Part shown: one piece after another, positions 1 to 9,257 of the stretch | Layout: each line of letters begins with the position of its first letter | How positions within the stretch are numbered: position 1 is the stretch's first letter | Assembly: GCA_005882765.1 (NCBI GenBank) | Contig: VBDV01000130.1 | Location: 1-49,031 of the forward strand | Origin: Chloroflexota bacterium | GTDB lineage: Bacteria > Chloroflexota > Limnocylindria > P2-11E | Direction: 5' to 3' | DNA: 49,031 nucleotides | Position numbers and translations under genes: made by a program | Notes under the pieces: model-generated | The model's database searches: none | What the model was told of the DNA's origin: nothing | What the model saw: the letters and a program-made list of their open reading frames with translations, nothing else

Positions 1-646
1 GCTCGTTCCGGCGGCCGCGGGCATTCTGCGGGGCGAGGTACGGGGCATCGGTCTCAGCCAGGAGCCGATCGGCCGGGACACGCGCCGCTGCGGCGCGGAG
101 ACGGTCGCTCCCCGGGTACGTCAAGGTGCCCGCGAACGAGATGTGGAGGCCGAAGTTGAGCCAGGCCGCCAACTCGTCCGGACCCTCGCTGTAGCAGTGC
201 ACCATCCCGCGGACGTCGAGCCCCTCGCCGAGGATCGATCGCACGCGATCTCCTGAGTCCCGTACATGGATGACCACCGGAAGGTTCATAAGCGTCGCGA
301 GGGCGAGCTGACTCCGGAACGCTGCTTCCTGCACATCGGGCGGCGAGCTGCGTCCGGAGAAGTCCATCCCGATCTCGCCGATGGCGACGACGCGCGGATC
401 GCGTGCGAGGTCGGTGATCCGATCGAGCGCATCCGGCCCCCACGATGCGGCGCGATGCGGATGCACGCCGACCGCCACGCGGACGTCGTCGTAGCGCGCG
501 GCCAGGGCCACGGCCTCCACGCTCGACGCGACGTCCTCCGCTGCGGTGAGGACTCGCGCGATCCCCGCCTTCCGCGCGCGTTCCAATACGTCGGCGATGT
601 CCGCCGCGAAGCGCCGATCGGTGAGATGCGCGTGCGCGTCGATCAC
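1..646 (-). CDS. TatD family metal-dependent hydrolase (3' end beyond window)
   Basis: TatD proteins are TIM-barrel metal-dependent deoxyribonucleases with 3'-5' exonuclease activity, usually about 260 residues. Seen here: the N-terminus VIDAHAHLTD carries the metal-binding HxH (H5, H7). Further on are IGEIGMDF (metal Glu), VIHVRDS and VHCYSE (metal His) and AETDAPYL (metal Asp), in the family order. About 215 residues are present and the C-terminus runs off the left edge. The start is GTG at 646; no good Shine-Dalgarno sequence precedes it. Only 22 bases separate it from the divergent metG start, so the two genes must have overlapping promoter regions. In many bacteria tatD lies downstream of metG on the same strand; here it is inverted. 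The family call is secure, the exact start less so. Confidence 0.92.
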   Translation of the reverse strand, partial: MIDAHAHLTDRRFAADIADVLERARKAGIARVLTAAEDVASSVEAVALAARYDDVRVAVGVHPHRAASWGPDALDRITDLARDPRVVAIGEIGMDFSGRSSPPDVQEAAFRSQLALATLMNLPVVIHVRDSGDRVRSILGEGLDVRGMVHCYSEGPDELAAWLNFGLHISFAGTLTYPGSDRLRAAAARVPADRLLAETDAPYLAPQNARGRRNE

Positions 647-668
647 GGCGGGAGGGTAACGTTCACTA

Positions 669-2462
669 ATGCCGGAGCGCATCTTTGTCGCGGTGGCGTG
701 GCCGTACACAAACGGCCCGCGGCATCTCGGACACGTCGCCGGTTTCGGCGTGCCTTCCGACGTCTTCGCGCGCTATCACCGGTTCAAAGGCAACGACGTG
801 CTCATGGTCAGCGGCACCGACGAGCACGGGACGCCCAATCTGATCCAGGCCGACGCCGAGGGCCTCACGCCGAAGCAGGCCGTCGACAGGTACAGCCGGA
901 TCATCAGCGAAGATCTGCGATCGCTCGGACTCTCCTATGACCTATTCACGCGAACGACCACCCAGAACCACCGCGTCGTCGTGCAGGACGTCTTCAAGAC
1001 GCTCTACGACAAGGGCTACCTGATCAAGAAGACCGCTATGGGCGCGTTCCAGGCGGCCACGGGACGCACGCTCCCCGACCGGTACATCGAAGGCACATGC
1101 CCGATCTGTGGATTCCCAAGCGCGCGTGGAGATCAGTGCGACAACTGCGGCAACCAGCTCGATCCGGAACAGCTCATCAATCCACGTTCCAAGATCGACG
1201 GCTCGAAGCCAATCTTCAAGGAGACCGAACATTTCTACCTTGACCTTCCGGCATTCACCGAGCCACTCACGCGCTGGATCGCGGAGCAATCGCACTGGCG
1301 GCCGAACGTGCGGAATTTTTCGCTGAACTACATCGCGAATCTGAAGCCACGCGCGATCACACGTGACATCGATTGGGGTGTGCCGATCCCACTACCTGGT
1401 TGGGAGGATCGGCCCGATAAGCGGATGTACGTGTGGTTCGACGCGGTCATCGGCTACTTCTCGGCGGCTGTCGAGTGGGCACACATGATCGGCCGGCCCG
1501 AGGCGTGGCGTGATTGGTGGCAGGACCCGAAGTCGCGGCATTTCTACTTCATGGGCAAGGACAACATCGTTTTCCATACGACGATCTGGCCCGCGATCCT
1601 CCTCGGGTACGGGAACGGCGGGACGATCGCAGGCGGCAGGGGCGAGCCGCTGCAGCTCCCGTACAACGTCGTCTCGAGCGAGTTCCTGACGATGGAGGGC
1701 CGCAAGTTCTCGACGAGCCGCGGTGTCTCCATCTACGTCAACGACTTCCTTTCTCGTTACGACGCTGACGCGTTGCGTTTCTATCTGATGCTCGCGGGGC
1801 CAGAGACGCAGGACACCGATTTCACTTGGGCCGACTTCGTTCGGCGCAACAACGACGAGCTCGTCGCGACCTGGGGGAACCTCGCGCACCGGACGCTCGT
1901 AAACGCGCACCGCCGATTCGGCCAGGTGCCTAAGCCGGGCCGTCTCACCCCAGACGATGAGGTCCTCATCGAGACCGTGGAGTCCGGATTCATCAAGGTC
2001 GGCGAGGATCTCGAGGCGGCGCGATTCCGCGCGGCCCTTCAGGAGCTGCTTCACCTCGCCGCGCTCGTCAATCAGTACCTCACCGAGAACGAGCCCTGGA
2101 AGCTCATCGCGACCGATCGAGAAAGAGCCGGAACTGTTCTGTACGTGGCGCTCCGCTCGGTGGATGCTCTGAAGGTGATGCTCGCTCCGTTCCTTCCCTT
2201 CTCGAGCCAGAAGCTGCACGAGTTCCTCGGCTACGACGGGATGCTCGCGGGTGCCCCGGAACGGCGGACGGTCCACGAATCCGACGGGTCGATCCACGAC
2301 GTGCTCACCGGCGACTACACGAAATCGACAGGTTCGTGGGCGCCGCCCGGCCTACCCGTCGGACAAAAGCTCCGCCCACCCGAACCGTTGTTCAAGAAAC
2401 TCGATCCCGACGTCGTCGTCGCCGAGGAGCTCCGCCGCATGGAGGAACGCGGAGGAGCGTGA
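669..2462 (+). CDS. metG: Methionyl-tRNA synthetase
   Basis: This cytoplasmic class I aminoacyl-tRNA synthetase charges tRNA-Met. The 597 residues show the signature HLGH at 19-22 (HIGH motif) and KFSTS at 346-350 (KMSKS motif). A zinc knuckle of the CxxC...CxxC type uses C144, C147, C157 and C160. GTDEHGTP, the WFDAVIGY segment and the helical anticodon-binding domain (about 390-540) follow. There is no C-terminal tRNA-binding EMAP domain, consistent with a short monomeric form. A GGGAGGG lies about 12 bases upstream of the ATG, which is far for a Shine-Dalgarno site. The stop TGA overlaps the GTG start of the next gene as GTGA, suggesting translational coupling to the M28 peptidase lipoprotein. 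Confidence 0.97.
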   Translation: MPERIFVAVAWPYTNGPRHLGHVAGFGVPSDVFARYHRFKGNDVLMVSGTDEHGTPNLIQADAEGLTPKQAVDRYSRIISEDLRSLGLSYDLFTRTTTQNHRVVVQDVFKTLYDKGYLIKKTAMGAFQAATGRTLPDRYIEGTCPICGFPSARGDQCDNCGNQLDPEQLINPRSKIDGSKPIFKETEHFYLDLPAFTEPLTRWIAEQSHWRPNVRNFSLNYIANLKPRAITRDIDWGVPIPLPGWEDRPDKRMYVWFDAVIGYFSAAVEWAHMIGRPEAWRDWWQDPKSRHFYFMGKDNIVFHTTIWPAILLGYGNGGTIAGGRGEPLQLPYNVVSSEFLTMEGRKFSTSRGVSIYVNDFLSRYDADALRFYLMLAGPETQDTDFTWADFVRRNNDELVATWGNLAHRTLVNAHRRFGQVPKPGRLTPDDEVLIETVESGFIKVGEDLEAARFRAALQELLHLAALVNQYLTENEPWKLIATDRERAGTVLYVALRSVDALKVMLAPFLPFSSQKLHEFLGYDGMLAGAPERRTVHESDGSIHDVLTGDYTKSTGSWAPPGLPVGQKLRPPEPLFKKLDPDVVVAEELRRMEERGGA

Positions 2463-3892
2463 GTCGTCTCCGGGCCCTAGCCGCGGCGGCCGCCATCGCG
2501 CTCGGTGCCTGCGCGTCACCCGCTCCCGCGACGAGCACCCCGACGGCATCCGTGTCAGTCGCGACACCCGCGACCGAGTTCGACGCGGCCCGAGCAAAGG
2601 CTCACGTCAACTATCTCGCGGACGCCGCGCGCGCCGGACGCTACTCAGGGTCGGCCGGTTATCGCGATGCCGCGATGTATGTCGCCGACCGATTCCGCGA
2701 GATCGGCCTCGAGCCGCTCGGCGACGACGGCACCTTTTTTCAGCACTTCACCATGCCCATCGTCGACCTCACGGAGATGTCGACCCTGACCGGCTCGGGC
2801 GGGAAGACGTACCAGCCGCGAGTTGATTTCACCGAAAGTGTCGGCGGCCGGTCCGGATCGGGGACGGCCGAAGCGGAGATCGCCGCCATCGGCGGCGCGG
2901 CACGAACCGGTGGCCTGAACGACTTCGCGGGCGCGAACGTGCGCGGCAAGATCGCGCTTGTGACCGGGCCCGCGGCGCCGAACGGAGGTAGCTCCGTGGA
3001 GAACGCCTACCAGGAAGGAGCCATCGGTGTGCTCCTCGTCGGCGGCGCCACACTGCGCTACTCCTATATACCCCGACTGCAGAGCGAGACCATCCCCACC
3101 TTCGTCATCAGCGAGGACGTCGCGAACCAGCTCCTCGCGCCGTCTGGAAAGACGCTCACCACCGCCCAGGCTCTGGTGCGAGCGCACCGCGCTGACGCGA
3201 GCGCGCCCGCCTCAGCCTTCGACGTTCAGACCACCATTCGCATGAGCGTGTCGCTCACGCCGATCCACGACGTCGACGCGATCAACGTCGTCGGCGTGCT
3301 CCGCGCGCCCGACCCGAACAACGCCGCGCGGGCGGTGCTGGTCGGCGGCCATCTCGACGGAGTGGGTACGGACCCCAACGGCGCGGTCTTCCAGGCCGCG
3401 AACGACAACGCGTCCGGCCCGTCGGTGACCATCGAGGTCGCTCGCGCGCTCGTCGCGTCTCGGTCGGCGCTCAACCATTCGATCGTGTTCGTGGCATTCG
3501 CCGGCGAGGAGGAGGGGCTCTACGGCTCGGAGGCGTACATCGCCCAGATGGCGGTCGCGCCCGGCCGCGTCGAGAGCCTCGTCGCGGTGCTGAACCTCGA
3601 CGTCATCGGGTGTTGCAGCGACACGCTCATCGTCTCGAATGAAGCGCCGGACCTCCAGCATCGGGTGCTCGACGTCGCGAAAAGCCTTGGCGTCCCGACG
3701 GAAGCGACGGGCTCCGGCGGAAGCGACCAGACGAGCTTCACGCGGCGCCGCGTTCCCGCCGTCCTCATCGGCACCCGCGATTACATCCTCCACGTCTATG
3801 CGGACAAACCGCCGCTGGTGGAGGAGAGCCGTCTGAAGAAAGCGGGCGACGTCGTCACTCAGGTCGCGAAGGACCTCGCGACGGCGCCGTAG
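2459..3892 (+). CDS. M28 family zinc aminopeptidase, lipoprotein
   Basis: This is a secreted, lipid-anchored metallopeptidase of family M28. I place the start at GTG 2459, which overlaps the metG stop, follows a GGAGGA sequence and gives a lipoprotein signal ending LGAC. A protease-associated domain fits about residues 110-230. The peptidase core follows with the expected two-zinc ligands: H298 (GGHLD), D316 (ANDNASG), E350/E351 (GEEEG, base and ligand), D381 (LNLDVIG) and H445 (LHVYAD). The usual SDHxxF motif reads SDQTSF here, so a conserved His is Gln. Length is 477 residues. It probably removes N-terminal residues from peptides outside the membrane; substrate unknown. A small lipoprotein follows after 3 bases. 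Confidence 0.9.
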   Translation: MSRLRALAAAAAIALGACASPAPATSTPTASVSVATPATEFDAARAKAHVNYLADAARAGRYSGSAGYRDAAMYVADRFREIGLEPLGDDGTFFQHFTMPIVDLTEMSTLTGSGGKTYQPRVDFTESVGGRSGSGTAEAEIAAIGGAARTGGLNDFAGANVRGKIALVTGPAAPNGGSSVENAYQEGAIGVLLVGGATLRYSYIPRLQSETIPTFVISEDVANQLLAPSGKTLTTAQALVRAHRADASAPASAFDVQTTIRMSVSLTPIHDVDAINVVGVLRAPDPNNAARAVLVGGHLDGVGTDPNGAVFQAANDNASGPSVTIEVARALVASRSALNHSIVFVAFAGEEEGLYGSEAYIAQMAVAPGRVESLVAVLNLDVIGCCSDTLIVSNEAPDLQHRVLDVAKSLGVPTEATGSGGSDQTSFTRRRVPAVLIGTRDYILHVYADKPPLVEESRLKKAGDVVTQVAKDLATAP

Positions 3893-3895
3893 CGG

Positions 3896-4411
3896 ATGCG
3901 GCGACTCCTCGGCCGGCTCGCCTTGGCGGTCTTTTGCGGCGCGATTCTGGGGTGCACGCCGACTGAGGATGGCGGCGCCGACTTAGTGCGAAGCTTCTTC
4001 CGCGACCTCGAGGGGCATCGTTTCGATGCGGCCGCCGATCTCATCCGGGACGCGAACGGTGCGCCTCTGTCGGATGCGGTCCGCGAGAGATATCTGCGCG
4101 GTTGGCGAAAGGCCTACGAGGGCTACGACATCACTTTCAGGGCGATCGTCGTTCGCCGTTACTCGGATTCGCCCGAAGTGCGAATATCCGACGAGCGGGT
4201 CCGTAGCGCTGGGGCCGTCGAGGCCTACGTGTACTACGTGCGGTTCGAGGGCACGAGCAACTCGCCGTGCGTTCCGGTGAGCTCGAACGTGATCCCGGGA
4301 ACGACACAGCCGATCGCCGGGAGGCGAGCGGATGGGACGTGGTTCCTGTTGGCCGACGGGATGGTCGGCTTCGTCGATACGTGTCCAGGCGCGCGTGGGA
4401 AGTTCGGCTAG
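3896..4411 (+). CDS. Small predicted lipoprotein, unknown function
   Basis: The protein has 171 residues. A lipoprotein signal peptide is clear: MRRLLGR, a hydrophobic stretch, then ILGC with the acylated Cys near position 20. The mature part begins with FFRDLEGHRFDAAADLI, which resembles the first helices of NTF2-like or DUF4878-type lipoproteins, but I cannot assign it. Two later Cys residues could form a disulphide outside the membrane. It starts 3 bases after the M28 peptidase stop, so it is probably co-transcribed with metG and the peptidase. Its stop overlaps that of the convergent DinB gene by 4 bases, leaving no room for a separate terminator. Confidence 0.8.
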   Translation: MRRLLGRLALAVFCGAILGCTPTEDGGADLVRSFFRDLEGHRFDAAADLIRDANGAPLSDAVRERYLRGWRKAYEGYDITFRAIVVRRYSDSPEVRISDERVRSAGAVEAYVYYVRFEGTSNSPCVPVSSNVIPGTTQPIAGRRADGTWFLLADGMVGFVDTCPGARGKFG

Positions 4412-5226
4412 CCGATCTCCTGGGCACGATCGGCGATCGTCTTAGCGACCGCGTCACGCTCCTTTTCGCCGAACGAGGTCGACGAGAGCATCTCGACCGC
4501 GGCGAGATCGGCGTAGAGAACTCGCACTAGGCGCTTCGCCTCGGTCGGCGCTCTATCGATCCAGACCAGCGTCTTATCGACCTGCACCGTGTGCTGAATC
4601 ATGTGCGCCTCGAAGCGGTGCATCCGGAAACGGATGGGCTTGGGGCCATCCCAGAACAGCGCATTCCGTTCGAGATCGGCGTCCGTTAGGTCACCGAGCT
4701 CGCGCAGGACTCGGCGGTGGACCTCGTACAGCGCGTTCCGAACATCGGCGACGCCACCCTCGAGCGTCTTGGGGCCGCGGTAGCCGTGCTCGTCGCGCCA
4801 CGGGCCGAGTCGCTCCTCGGCCGCCTTCGGATCGGGGGGCCGGTCCGGCGCCAGCTCGTACCGGATCACGCTGAGGAATCCGTACTCCGCACCGAGCATG
4901 TGCTCGAGCACGTCGCGCAGCGGCCATTCGCCCTCGCGCGGAACGCGATCGAGGTCCTCGTCCCGTAGACCGGCCAGCGCGCCCGTCAGATCGCGGTACG
5001 CGTGGTGGTATTGGCCGAGGATGCGCTGGGCCTGCGACGGCGTGGCGGGTCGCATCGCGGCGAGACGCACCGCGAGATCGCGAAGCTCGTGCTGTGCCAT
5101 GAGAAGCGCGAATCGGAGACCCTCATCGTCGTACTCGTGCCATACCCATGGCCGGCCCATCTCCGCATCCGGCAGGTCGACGGTCGCGCGGACGAGCCGC
5201 TCGACGGCTTCCGTGACCGTCGGCAT
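4408..5226 (-). CDS. DinB-fold protein (putative metal-dependent enzyme, DinB/MDMPI superfamily)
   Basis: DinB/YfiT proteins are four-helix bundles with a three-His metal site; characterised members include thiol S-transferases (bacillithiol) and mycothiol-dependent maleylpyruvate isomerase. In these 272 residues the candidate ligands are H109 (VLEHMLGAEYGF) and H208/H212 (EAHMIQHTVQVDK), spaced as in the family. The protein is longer than a minimal DinB (about 150-170), with N-terminal and C-terminal extensions. The ATG overlaps the stop of the upstream YbdK-like ligase as ATGA, so it is the last gene of the ligase operon. Inferred role: a tailoring or conjugating enzyme using the operon's product. 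The family call is fairly firm; the function is open. Confidence 0.8.
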   Translation of the reverse strand: MPTVTEAVERLVRATVDLPDAEMGRPWVWHEYDDEGLRFALLMAQHELRDLAVRLAAMRPATPSQAQRILGQYHHAYRDLTGALAGLRDEDLDRVPREGEWPLRDVLEHMLGAEYGFLSVIRYELAPDRPPDPKAAEERLGPWRDEHGYRGPKTLEGGVADVRNALYEVHRRVLRELGDLTDADLERNALFWDGPKPIRFRMHRFEAHMIQHTVQVDKTLVWIDRAPTEAKRLVRVLYADLAAVEMLSSTSFGEKERDAVAKTIADRAQEIG

Positions 5227-6350
5227 CAGAGCGCGACGGCCGGAACGCCCGCGACCGTCTCCGACGCGACAAGATCGACGACCTTGTGCAGGTGACCGCT
5301 CTCTTTCCACACGCGGATCTGGCGGTCCGCGCTGGTTCCCTCGCGCACGATCGTCTCCAGGTACTCCACCTCCTTGCGCGAGCCGAGGGCGTCGACCACG
5401 TCGTCGATGAACTCGAGGAGTTCCACGGAGAGGTCCCTCATCGGCACCTCGGTCTGCTTGCCGAAGTCGATGAGCTTGGCATCCATCCCGCCGCGCATCG
5501 CCCGCCACTTGTTCTCCTGGATGAGGCTCGGGAGGTAGCGTCGGAAGCCCTGATTCTTGTCGCGGAGCACCAGGAGCTTTGCACAGATGGCCTGGATGAG
5601 CGCGGCGAGACAGAGCGTCTCCTCGATACGCGTCGCGGCATCGCAGACGCGGAACTCGATCGTGGGAAAGAACGCATGCGGCCGGAGATCCCACCAGATC
5701 TTCCTGCCGTTGTCGATGGATCCGGTCTTGACGAGGAGCTCGACGAAATTCTCGTACTCGTCATAGCTCGAGAAGTCCGGCGGAGTGCCGGTGCGGGGGA
5801 AACGACCCCAGATCACCTGCCGGTACGACTTCAGACCGGTGTTTCGAGCGAGCCAGAACGGGGATGACGTCGAGATGGCGAGGAGATGAGGCAGGAAGTA
5901 GCGCGCCTCGTTCATCACCTCGACGCGACTCTCGCGATCGGGTATCCCGACGTGCACGTGGAGGCCGAAGATGAGGAGCTCACGGATGACGTCCTGCAGC
6001 TCGTCCTCGAGGATCTTGTAGCGCTCGGCCTCGGTGACCTGCTGATCCTGCCAGTGCGAGAACGGGTGCGTCCCGGCTGATGCGATCCGCAGGCCGACCG
6101 GTGCGAGGAGCGCCGCGAGCGTGCCGCGCAGAGTCGATATCTCGGCGCGCGCTTCGCTAATGTCGGCGCAGATCTTTGTGCCCGCCTCGATGACCGACTG
6201 CATCATTTCCGGCTTGATCTGCTCGCCGAGGCGCGGGCGCGCTGCGGCGAGGAGCGTCTCGCTGTGGCTCTTGAGCTGACCCTCGGAATCGACGATCTGG
6301 AACTCCTCCTCGATCCCGATGGTCAGGCGCGGCACGTTGGACTGCCTCAT
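5226..6350 (-). CDS. YbdK/GCS2-type carboxylate-amine ligase
   Basis: This is a member of the glutamate-cysteine ligase type 2 family (glutamine-synthetase-like fold). These enzymes join a carboxylate, often the gamma-carboxyl of glutamate, to an amine using ATP. The 374-residue length is typical of YbdK. The N-terminal IGIEEEFQIVD carries the metal-binding glutamates, followed by E49-MMQS, the HVHVGIPD strand, and PTIEFRVCDAATR near the nucleotide site. The start ATG overlaps the stop of the PH-domain gene (ATGA) and the stop overlaps the DinB start. Context with two ATP-grasp enzymes suggests a biosynthetic rather than housekeeping role. It could be a true gamma-glutamylcysteine ligase; the sequence alone does not decide the substrate. 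Confidence 0.9.
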   Translation of the reverse strand: MRQSNVPRLTIGIEEEFQIVDSEGQLKSHSETLLAAARPRLGEQIKPEMMQSVIEAGTKICADISEARAEISTLRGTLAALLAPVGLRIASAGTHPFSHWQDQQVTEAERYKILEDELQDVIRELLIFGLHVHVGIPDRESRVEVMNEARYFLPHLLAISTSSPFWLARNTGLKSYRQVIWGRFPRTGTPPDFSSYDEYENFVELLVKTGSIDNGRKIWWDLRPHAFFPTIEFRVCDAATRIEETLCLAALIQAICAKLLVLRDKNQGFRRYLPSLIQENKWRAMRGGMDAKLIDFGKQTEVPMRDLSVELLEFIDDVVDALGSRKEVEYLETIVREGTSADRQIRVWKESGHLHKVVDLVASETVAGVPAVAL

Positions 6351-6853
6351 CGCTGCCGAGCCGCCATTCGCGCATCGCTGATGGTGCGATACACCGCGTC
6401 CGCGTCGACGAGACCGCGGAAAGCCGGCGCAGGCGAGCCGCCATAGAAGCCGCCCCAGCCTTCGTACATTTGGCGTGGCCCGAAGTAGATCAACCGTCCG
6501 CTCAGCCAGGATCGCTCGAGCTCGAGGTACGGCAGATTCGCGAGGTCCAGCTCCACCAGCCTCCCCCTGTTGCGGACCAAGATGCGGCGGTCGGTCACGA
6601 CATAGGAGACCCCCGCCGACTCTCGGAGGATTCCGATGAGGCGCGGACCGGCGAACAGCAATCCGAAGACGACGACCGGAAACAGGAAGAACAGTCCGGC
6701 GTTGGGCGTGGCGGCAGCCGTGGTGCCGAAAAGGAATCCGATGAGAAGCGTGAACACGAGAAAGAAGAGGTCCATTGGACGGATGAATCCCCGGATTCCA
6801 TGAGGCCGCCCCTGCCAGAGCACCCGCTCGCCAGCCGATGGTTCGAAGCTCAC
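6347..6853 (-). CDS. Membrane protein with bacterial PH domain (YdbT/DUF304-like)
   Basis: The 168 residues show two closely spaced membrane segments (about 27-47 and 52-71), preceded by GERVLWQGRPHG. They are followed by SYVVTDRRILVRNRGRLVELDL, a hallmark of bacterial PH domains. The C-terminal segment is Gly-, Tyr- and Trp-rich (YFGPRQMYEGWGGFYGG). The GTG start at 6853 has a GAGGA sequence at good spacing. It sits between the permuted ATP-grasp gene (34-base gap) and the YbdK-like gene (ATGA overlap), so it belongs to the ligase operon. Such proteins have no known enzymatic role; a membrane anchor or scaffold for the ligases is only a guess. Confidence 0.78.
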   Translation of the reverse strand: MSFEPSAGERVLWQGRPHGIRGFIRPMDLFFLVFTLLIGFLFGTTAAATPNAGLFFLFPVVVFGLLFAGPRLIGILRESAGVSYVVTDRRILVRNRGRLVELDLANLPYLELERSWLSGRLIYFGPRQMYEGWGGFYGGSPAPAFRGLVDADAVYRTISDARMAARQR

Positions 6854-6887
6854 GCCGGGTCCTCGCTTGCGATCGTCAGCCTGCCGG

Positions 6888-8306
6888 TCATGCGCCGTTC
6901 CGTGCGGCGACCGGCGTCCGCAGGGCTCTGCGCCCTCCGGCGATCACGTACGTCGGTACGACGCTGCCGGCCCCAGCGGTCACGTTGAGCAGGGCGCTCG
7001 ACGAGACGCGCGCGAGGGTCCCCGAGACACGGCCCCAGAAAAGGTACGGATCGTGATCGATCGAAAGGTCGAGGAAATGCATCCGGTCCAGGACCACGGG
7101 AAACGGGTAGCGCGGGACCGGAACGCGCTCCTGGACGACATACGAGCTCGCGAGCGCGGCAAGAAAGGATTGCTCCCACTCGTGCTGGTCGATAGTCCAG
7201 CCCAGGACGACTCCTTTTCCGCCGTACTCGTCGTTCGGCTTGAGAACGAGCTGCGTCCGGTGCGTGATGACGAAATCGTCCAGGTCGACGACCTTGCCCG
7301 CGTACGTCGTGTGCCCTTCGCGGACTTTGCGCGTCCACGGGATGTGCTTGGCGATCGCGGCTCGCTGTGGCGCCGTGTAGAGGGCCGCGTAGCGGTCGTC
7401 CGACAGGAGCGCGAGGCTCATCTTCTTGTGCAGAAGCTTCGCGCGGAAGCTGTTGACGACGGTGACCGCTCCCTCGAGATAGGCGCGCACGAGCGGCCGT
7501 GAGACGTCCTCTTTCGCGAGGAGCTCGCTTGTGAGCACGCGGCGGTACACCACATTGATCGTCTTGCCGTTCGCGCGCAGCGCACCGCGCGAATACGTCA
7601 GATCCTCAGGTGCGCAGATCACGGTCGGGATCCCGCGCGATTCAAAATAGCGCTGGAACATTTCGAATTCGGTGAGGGTCGGGAGCCCGCGCCAATCGAC
7701 GATGGCGATGGTAGGCGCGCTGTCGGAGCGCGAGCGATGCGCGCGCAGCATCGCGGTGAGCTGGCGACCGCGCGTCGGGACGACCTGACATGGGAACTTC
7801 GCACGGAATTTCTTCATCACCGGTAACGACCCGAAGACCTGCGCGAGCTCGTCGTTGTACGCCATGCCCGCCGGCGATTCGGCGTTGTATTCGACGAAGC
7901 GAATAACGCCGTCTTCACCGATGAACCCATCGAGGCGGGCCGAGGGTGAAGCGGCCCGGAACCCCGGGTCGCGCAGCGCGAGCGCCTCCTCGCGCGGATC
8001 GAGATCGAGCTGCCGCCGGAGGTCCTCGTCATTCATGAGCACGCGCTCGAGACGACCGAGCGCCCCGTAGATGGTCTGCGAGGCATCGTTGACTGCGGCG
8101 TACTGCCAATCGCTTATGAGGTTCGGCCGGAGCGAAACACACAGAGGGCGGTCGCCGAACACCAGCCGGCGCTCCCGTTGCCCTTCGGCGAGCGCCGACG
8201 CGCTCGCCTCAGCGAGCCCGGGATCCTCCAGGAGCTCGTGATACGCGACCAAAGGGTCGCGCGCGGTCTTAGAGCTCCGCCGTGTTAGCGCACGTGCCGC
8301 CACCAC
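6888..8306 (-). CDS. Circularly permuted ATP-grasp ligase
   Basis: This is an ATP-dependent carboxylate-amine ligase of the circularly permuted ATP-grasp group related to glutathionylspermidine synthase. The permutation is visible. The Mg-binding end motif comes early (RFVEYNAESPAGMAY, E139 and N141), while the ATP-binding lysine and Gly-rich loop come late (LVLKPNDEYGGKG, K356 and 362-365), followed by VVQERV (392-397). Start chosen as GTG 8306, 5 bases after a GGGGAG, giving 472 residues and a 22-base overlap with the upstream ATP-grasp gene. The frame is open further upstream but that lies inside the neighbour. It probably adds an amino acid or amine to an acyl or peptide substrate made by its neighbours; substrate unknown. 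Confidence 0.87.
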   Translation of the reverse strand: MVAARALTRRSSKTARDPLVAYHELLEDPGLAEASASALAEGQRERRLVFGDRPLCVSLRPNLISDWQYAAVNDASQTIYGALGRLERVLMNDEDLRRQLDLDPREEALALRDPGFRAASPSARLDGFIGEDGVIRFVEYNAESPAGMAYNDELAQVFGSLPVMKKFRAKFPCQVVPTRGRQLTAMLRAHRSRSDSAPTIAIVDWRGLPTLTEFEMFQRYFESRGIPTVICAPEDLTYSRGALRANGKTINVVYRRVLTSELLAKEDVSRPLVRAYLEGAVTVVNSFRAKLLHKKMSLALLSDDRYAALYTAPQRAAIAKHIPWTRKVREGHTTYAGKVVDLDDFVITHRTQLVLKPNDEYGGKGVVLGWTIDQHEWEQSFLAALASSYVVQERVPVPRYPFPVVLDRMHFLDLSIDHDPYLFWGRVSGTLARVSSSALLNVTAGAGSVVPTYVIAGGRRALRTPVAARNGA

Positions 8307-9247
8307 CGATGCTCCCCCTTCCACGGCGGCTCCGCATGCCCCGTGGCGTACGCGATGACGAGATCGCTCATCTTTTCCAGGACCCACTCGAAGTTCGCTT
8401 CTTTGATCGAGAAGCTGTCGAAGTCCGGCGCGGGATTCAGCCAGTCGATCGCGTACAGGTCCCCGTCGCGGACCGCGAACTCGACCGTGTCCATGTCGTA
8501 GCCCAGCGCGTCCGTAAGCCGGATCGCGCTGAGTATGGCGCGTGTGCGGAGGTCACCTTCGACCGGCCGGCTGATCACGTACCGCTCGTGGAACGGCGCG
8601 GTGGGGTCGTAGCGGATCGGCAGGACATCCTTCCGTCCGATGGCGATGCAACGGATGTAGTCCTCCCATTTGATGAACTCCTGGAGGATCATCGTCTTCG
8701 GCCGGTAGCCGGGCGCTAGCCCACCCGACTGGTCGTAGGCCCAGATCAGCTCCTCCTTGGTGTCGACGCGATAGACGTCCTTCCAGCCACCTCCAGTGTT
8801 CGGCTTGAGGATCGCGGGCAGCCCGGTGTACTCGATGAGCGAGTCCCAATCGAGCGGGTACTGGAGGTTGCGGAGCGACTGGTCCGAGATGTCGGGGATG
8901 TAGGCCTTGTTCGGCAGGACGACCGTTTTCGGGACGGCGACTCCGAGCTCGCGGGCGAGCGTGCACTCGAAGAACTTCTCATCGGCCTCCCACCAGAACG
9001 GGTCGTTCACAACCACGGTTCCCTGCAGCACCGCGCTCTTCAGATGAGCGCGGTAGTACGGCACCTCGTGACTGATCCGGTCGACGATCACCTTGTAGCG
9101 CTGCGGCTCGATCTCGCGCGCGCCACCGAGGACGGCCATCTCCGCGTGCACGCCCTGCGACGCGCCCTTGCGATTGACGGTATCGATGAACGGGCCGGGG
9201 AACGTGTTCTCGCGGCCGATGAGAATGCCGACGACTCTGTCGCTCAT
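8285..9247 (-). CDS. RimK-like ATP-grasp ligase
   Basis: The 320 residues have the normal ATP-grasp order: a preATP-grasp domain (1-95), an ATP-binding Lys in PAILKPNTGGGWKDVY (K148, Gly loop 152-154), the adenine-contact strand MILQEFIKWEDYIRC (186-200), and the Mg site EFAVRDGDLYAIDWLNP (E256, D268, N271). ATP-grasp ligases of this type form amide bonds through an acyl-phosphate. The ATG start is 10 bases after the hydrolase stop, with GAGAAG upstream. Its 3' end overlaps the start of the permuted ATP-grasp gene. Two different ATP-grasp enzymes in tandem suggest two successive ligations. Substrate not predictable from sequence. Confidence 0.88.
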   Translation of the reverse strand: MSDRVVGILIGRENTFPGPFIDTVNRKGASQGVHAEMAVLGGAREIEPQRYKVIVDRISHEVPYYRAHLKSAVLQGTVVVNDPFWWEADEKFFECTLARELGVAVPKTVVLPNKAYIPDISDQSLRNLQYPLDWDSLIEYTGLPAILKPNTGGGWKDVYRVDTKEELIWAYDQSGGLAPGYRPKTMILQEFIKWEDYIRCIAIGRKDVLPIRYDPTAPFHERYVISRPVEGDLRTRAILSAIRLTDALGYDMDTVEFAVRDGDLYAIDWLNPAPDFDSFSIKEANFEWVLEKMSDLVIAYATGHAEPPWKGEHRWWRHVR

Positions 9248-9257
9248 ATGTCGCTTC

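Noticed and set aside
647-668. Riboswitch or T-box leader before metG
   Set aside because: The gap to the divergent tatD gene is only 22 bases, too short for a structured leader unless it lies inside tatD, where I see no such structure.
1392-2297. Long open frame on the minus strand opposite metG
   Set aside because: It mirrors a secure gene; in GC-rich DNA antisense frames stay open by chance. It has Arg/Glu-rich composition, no recognisable motif and no ribosome-binding site.
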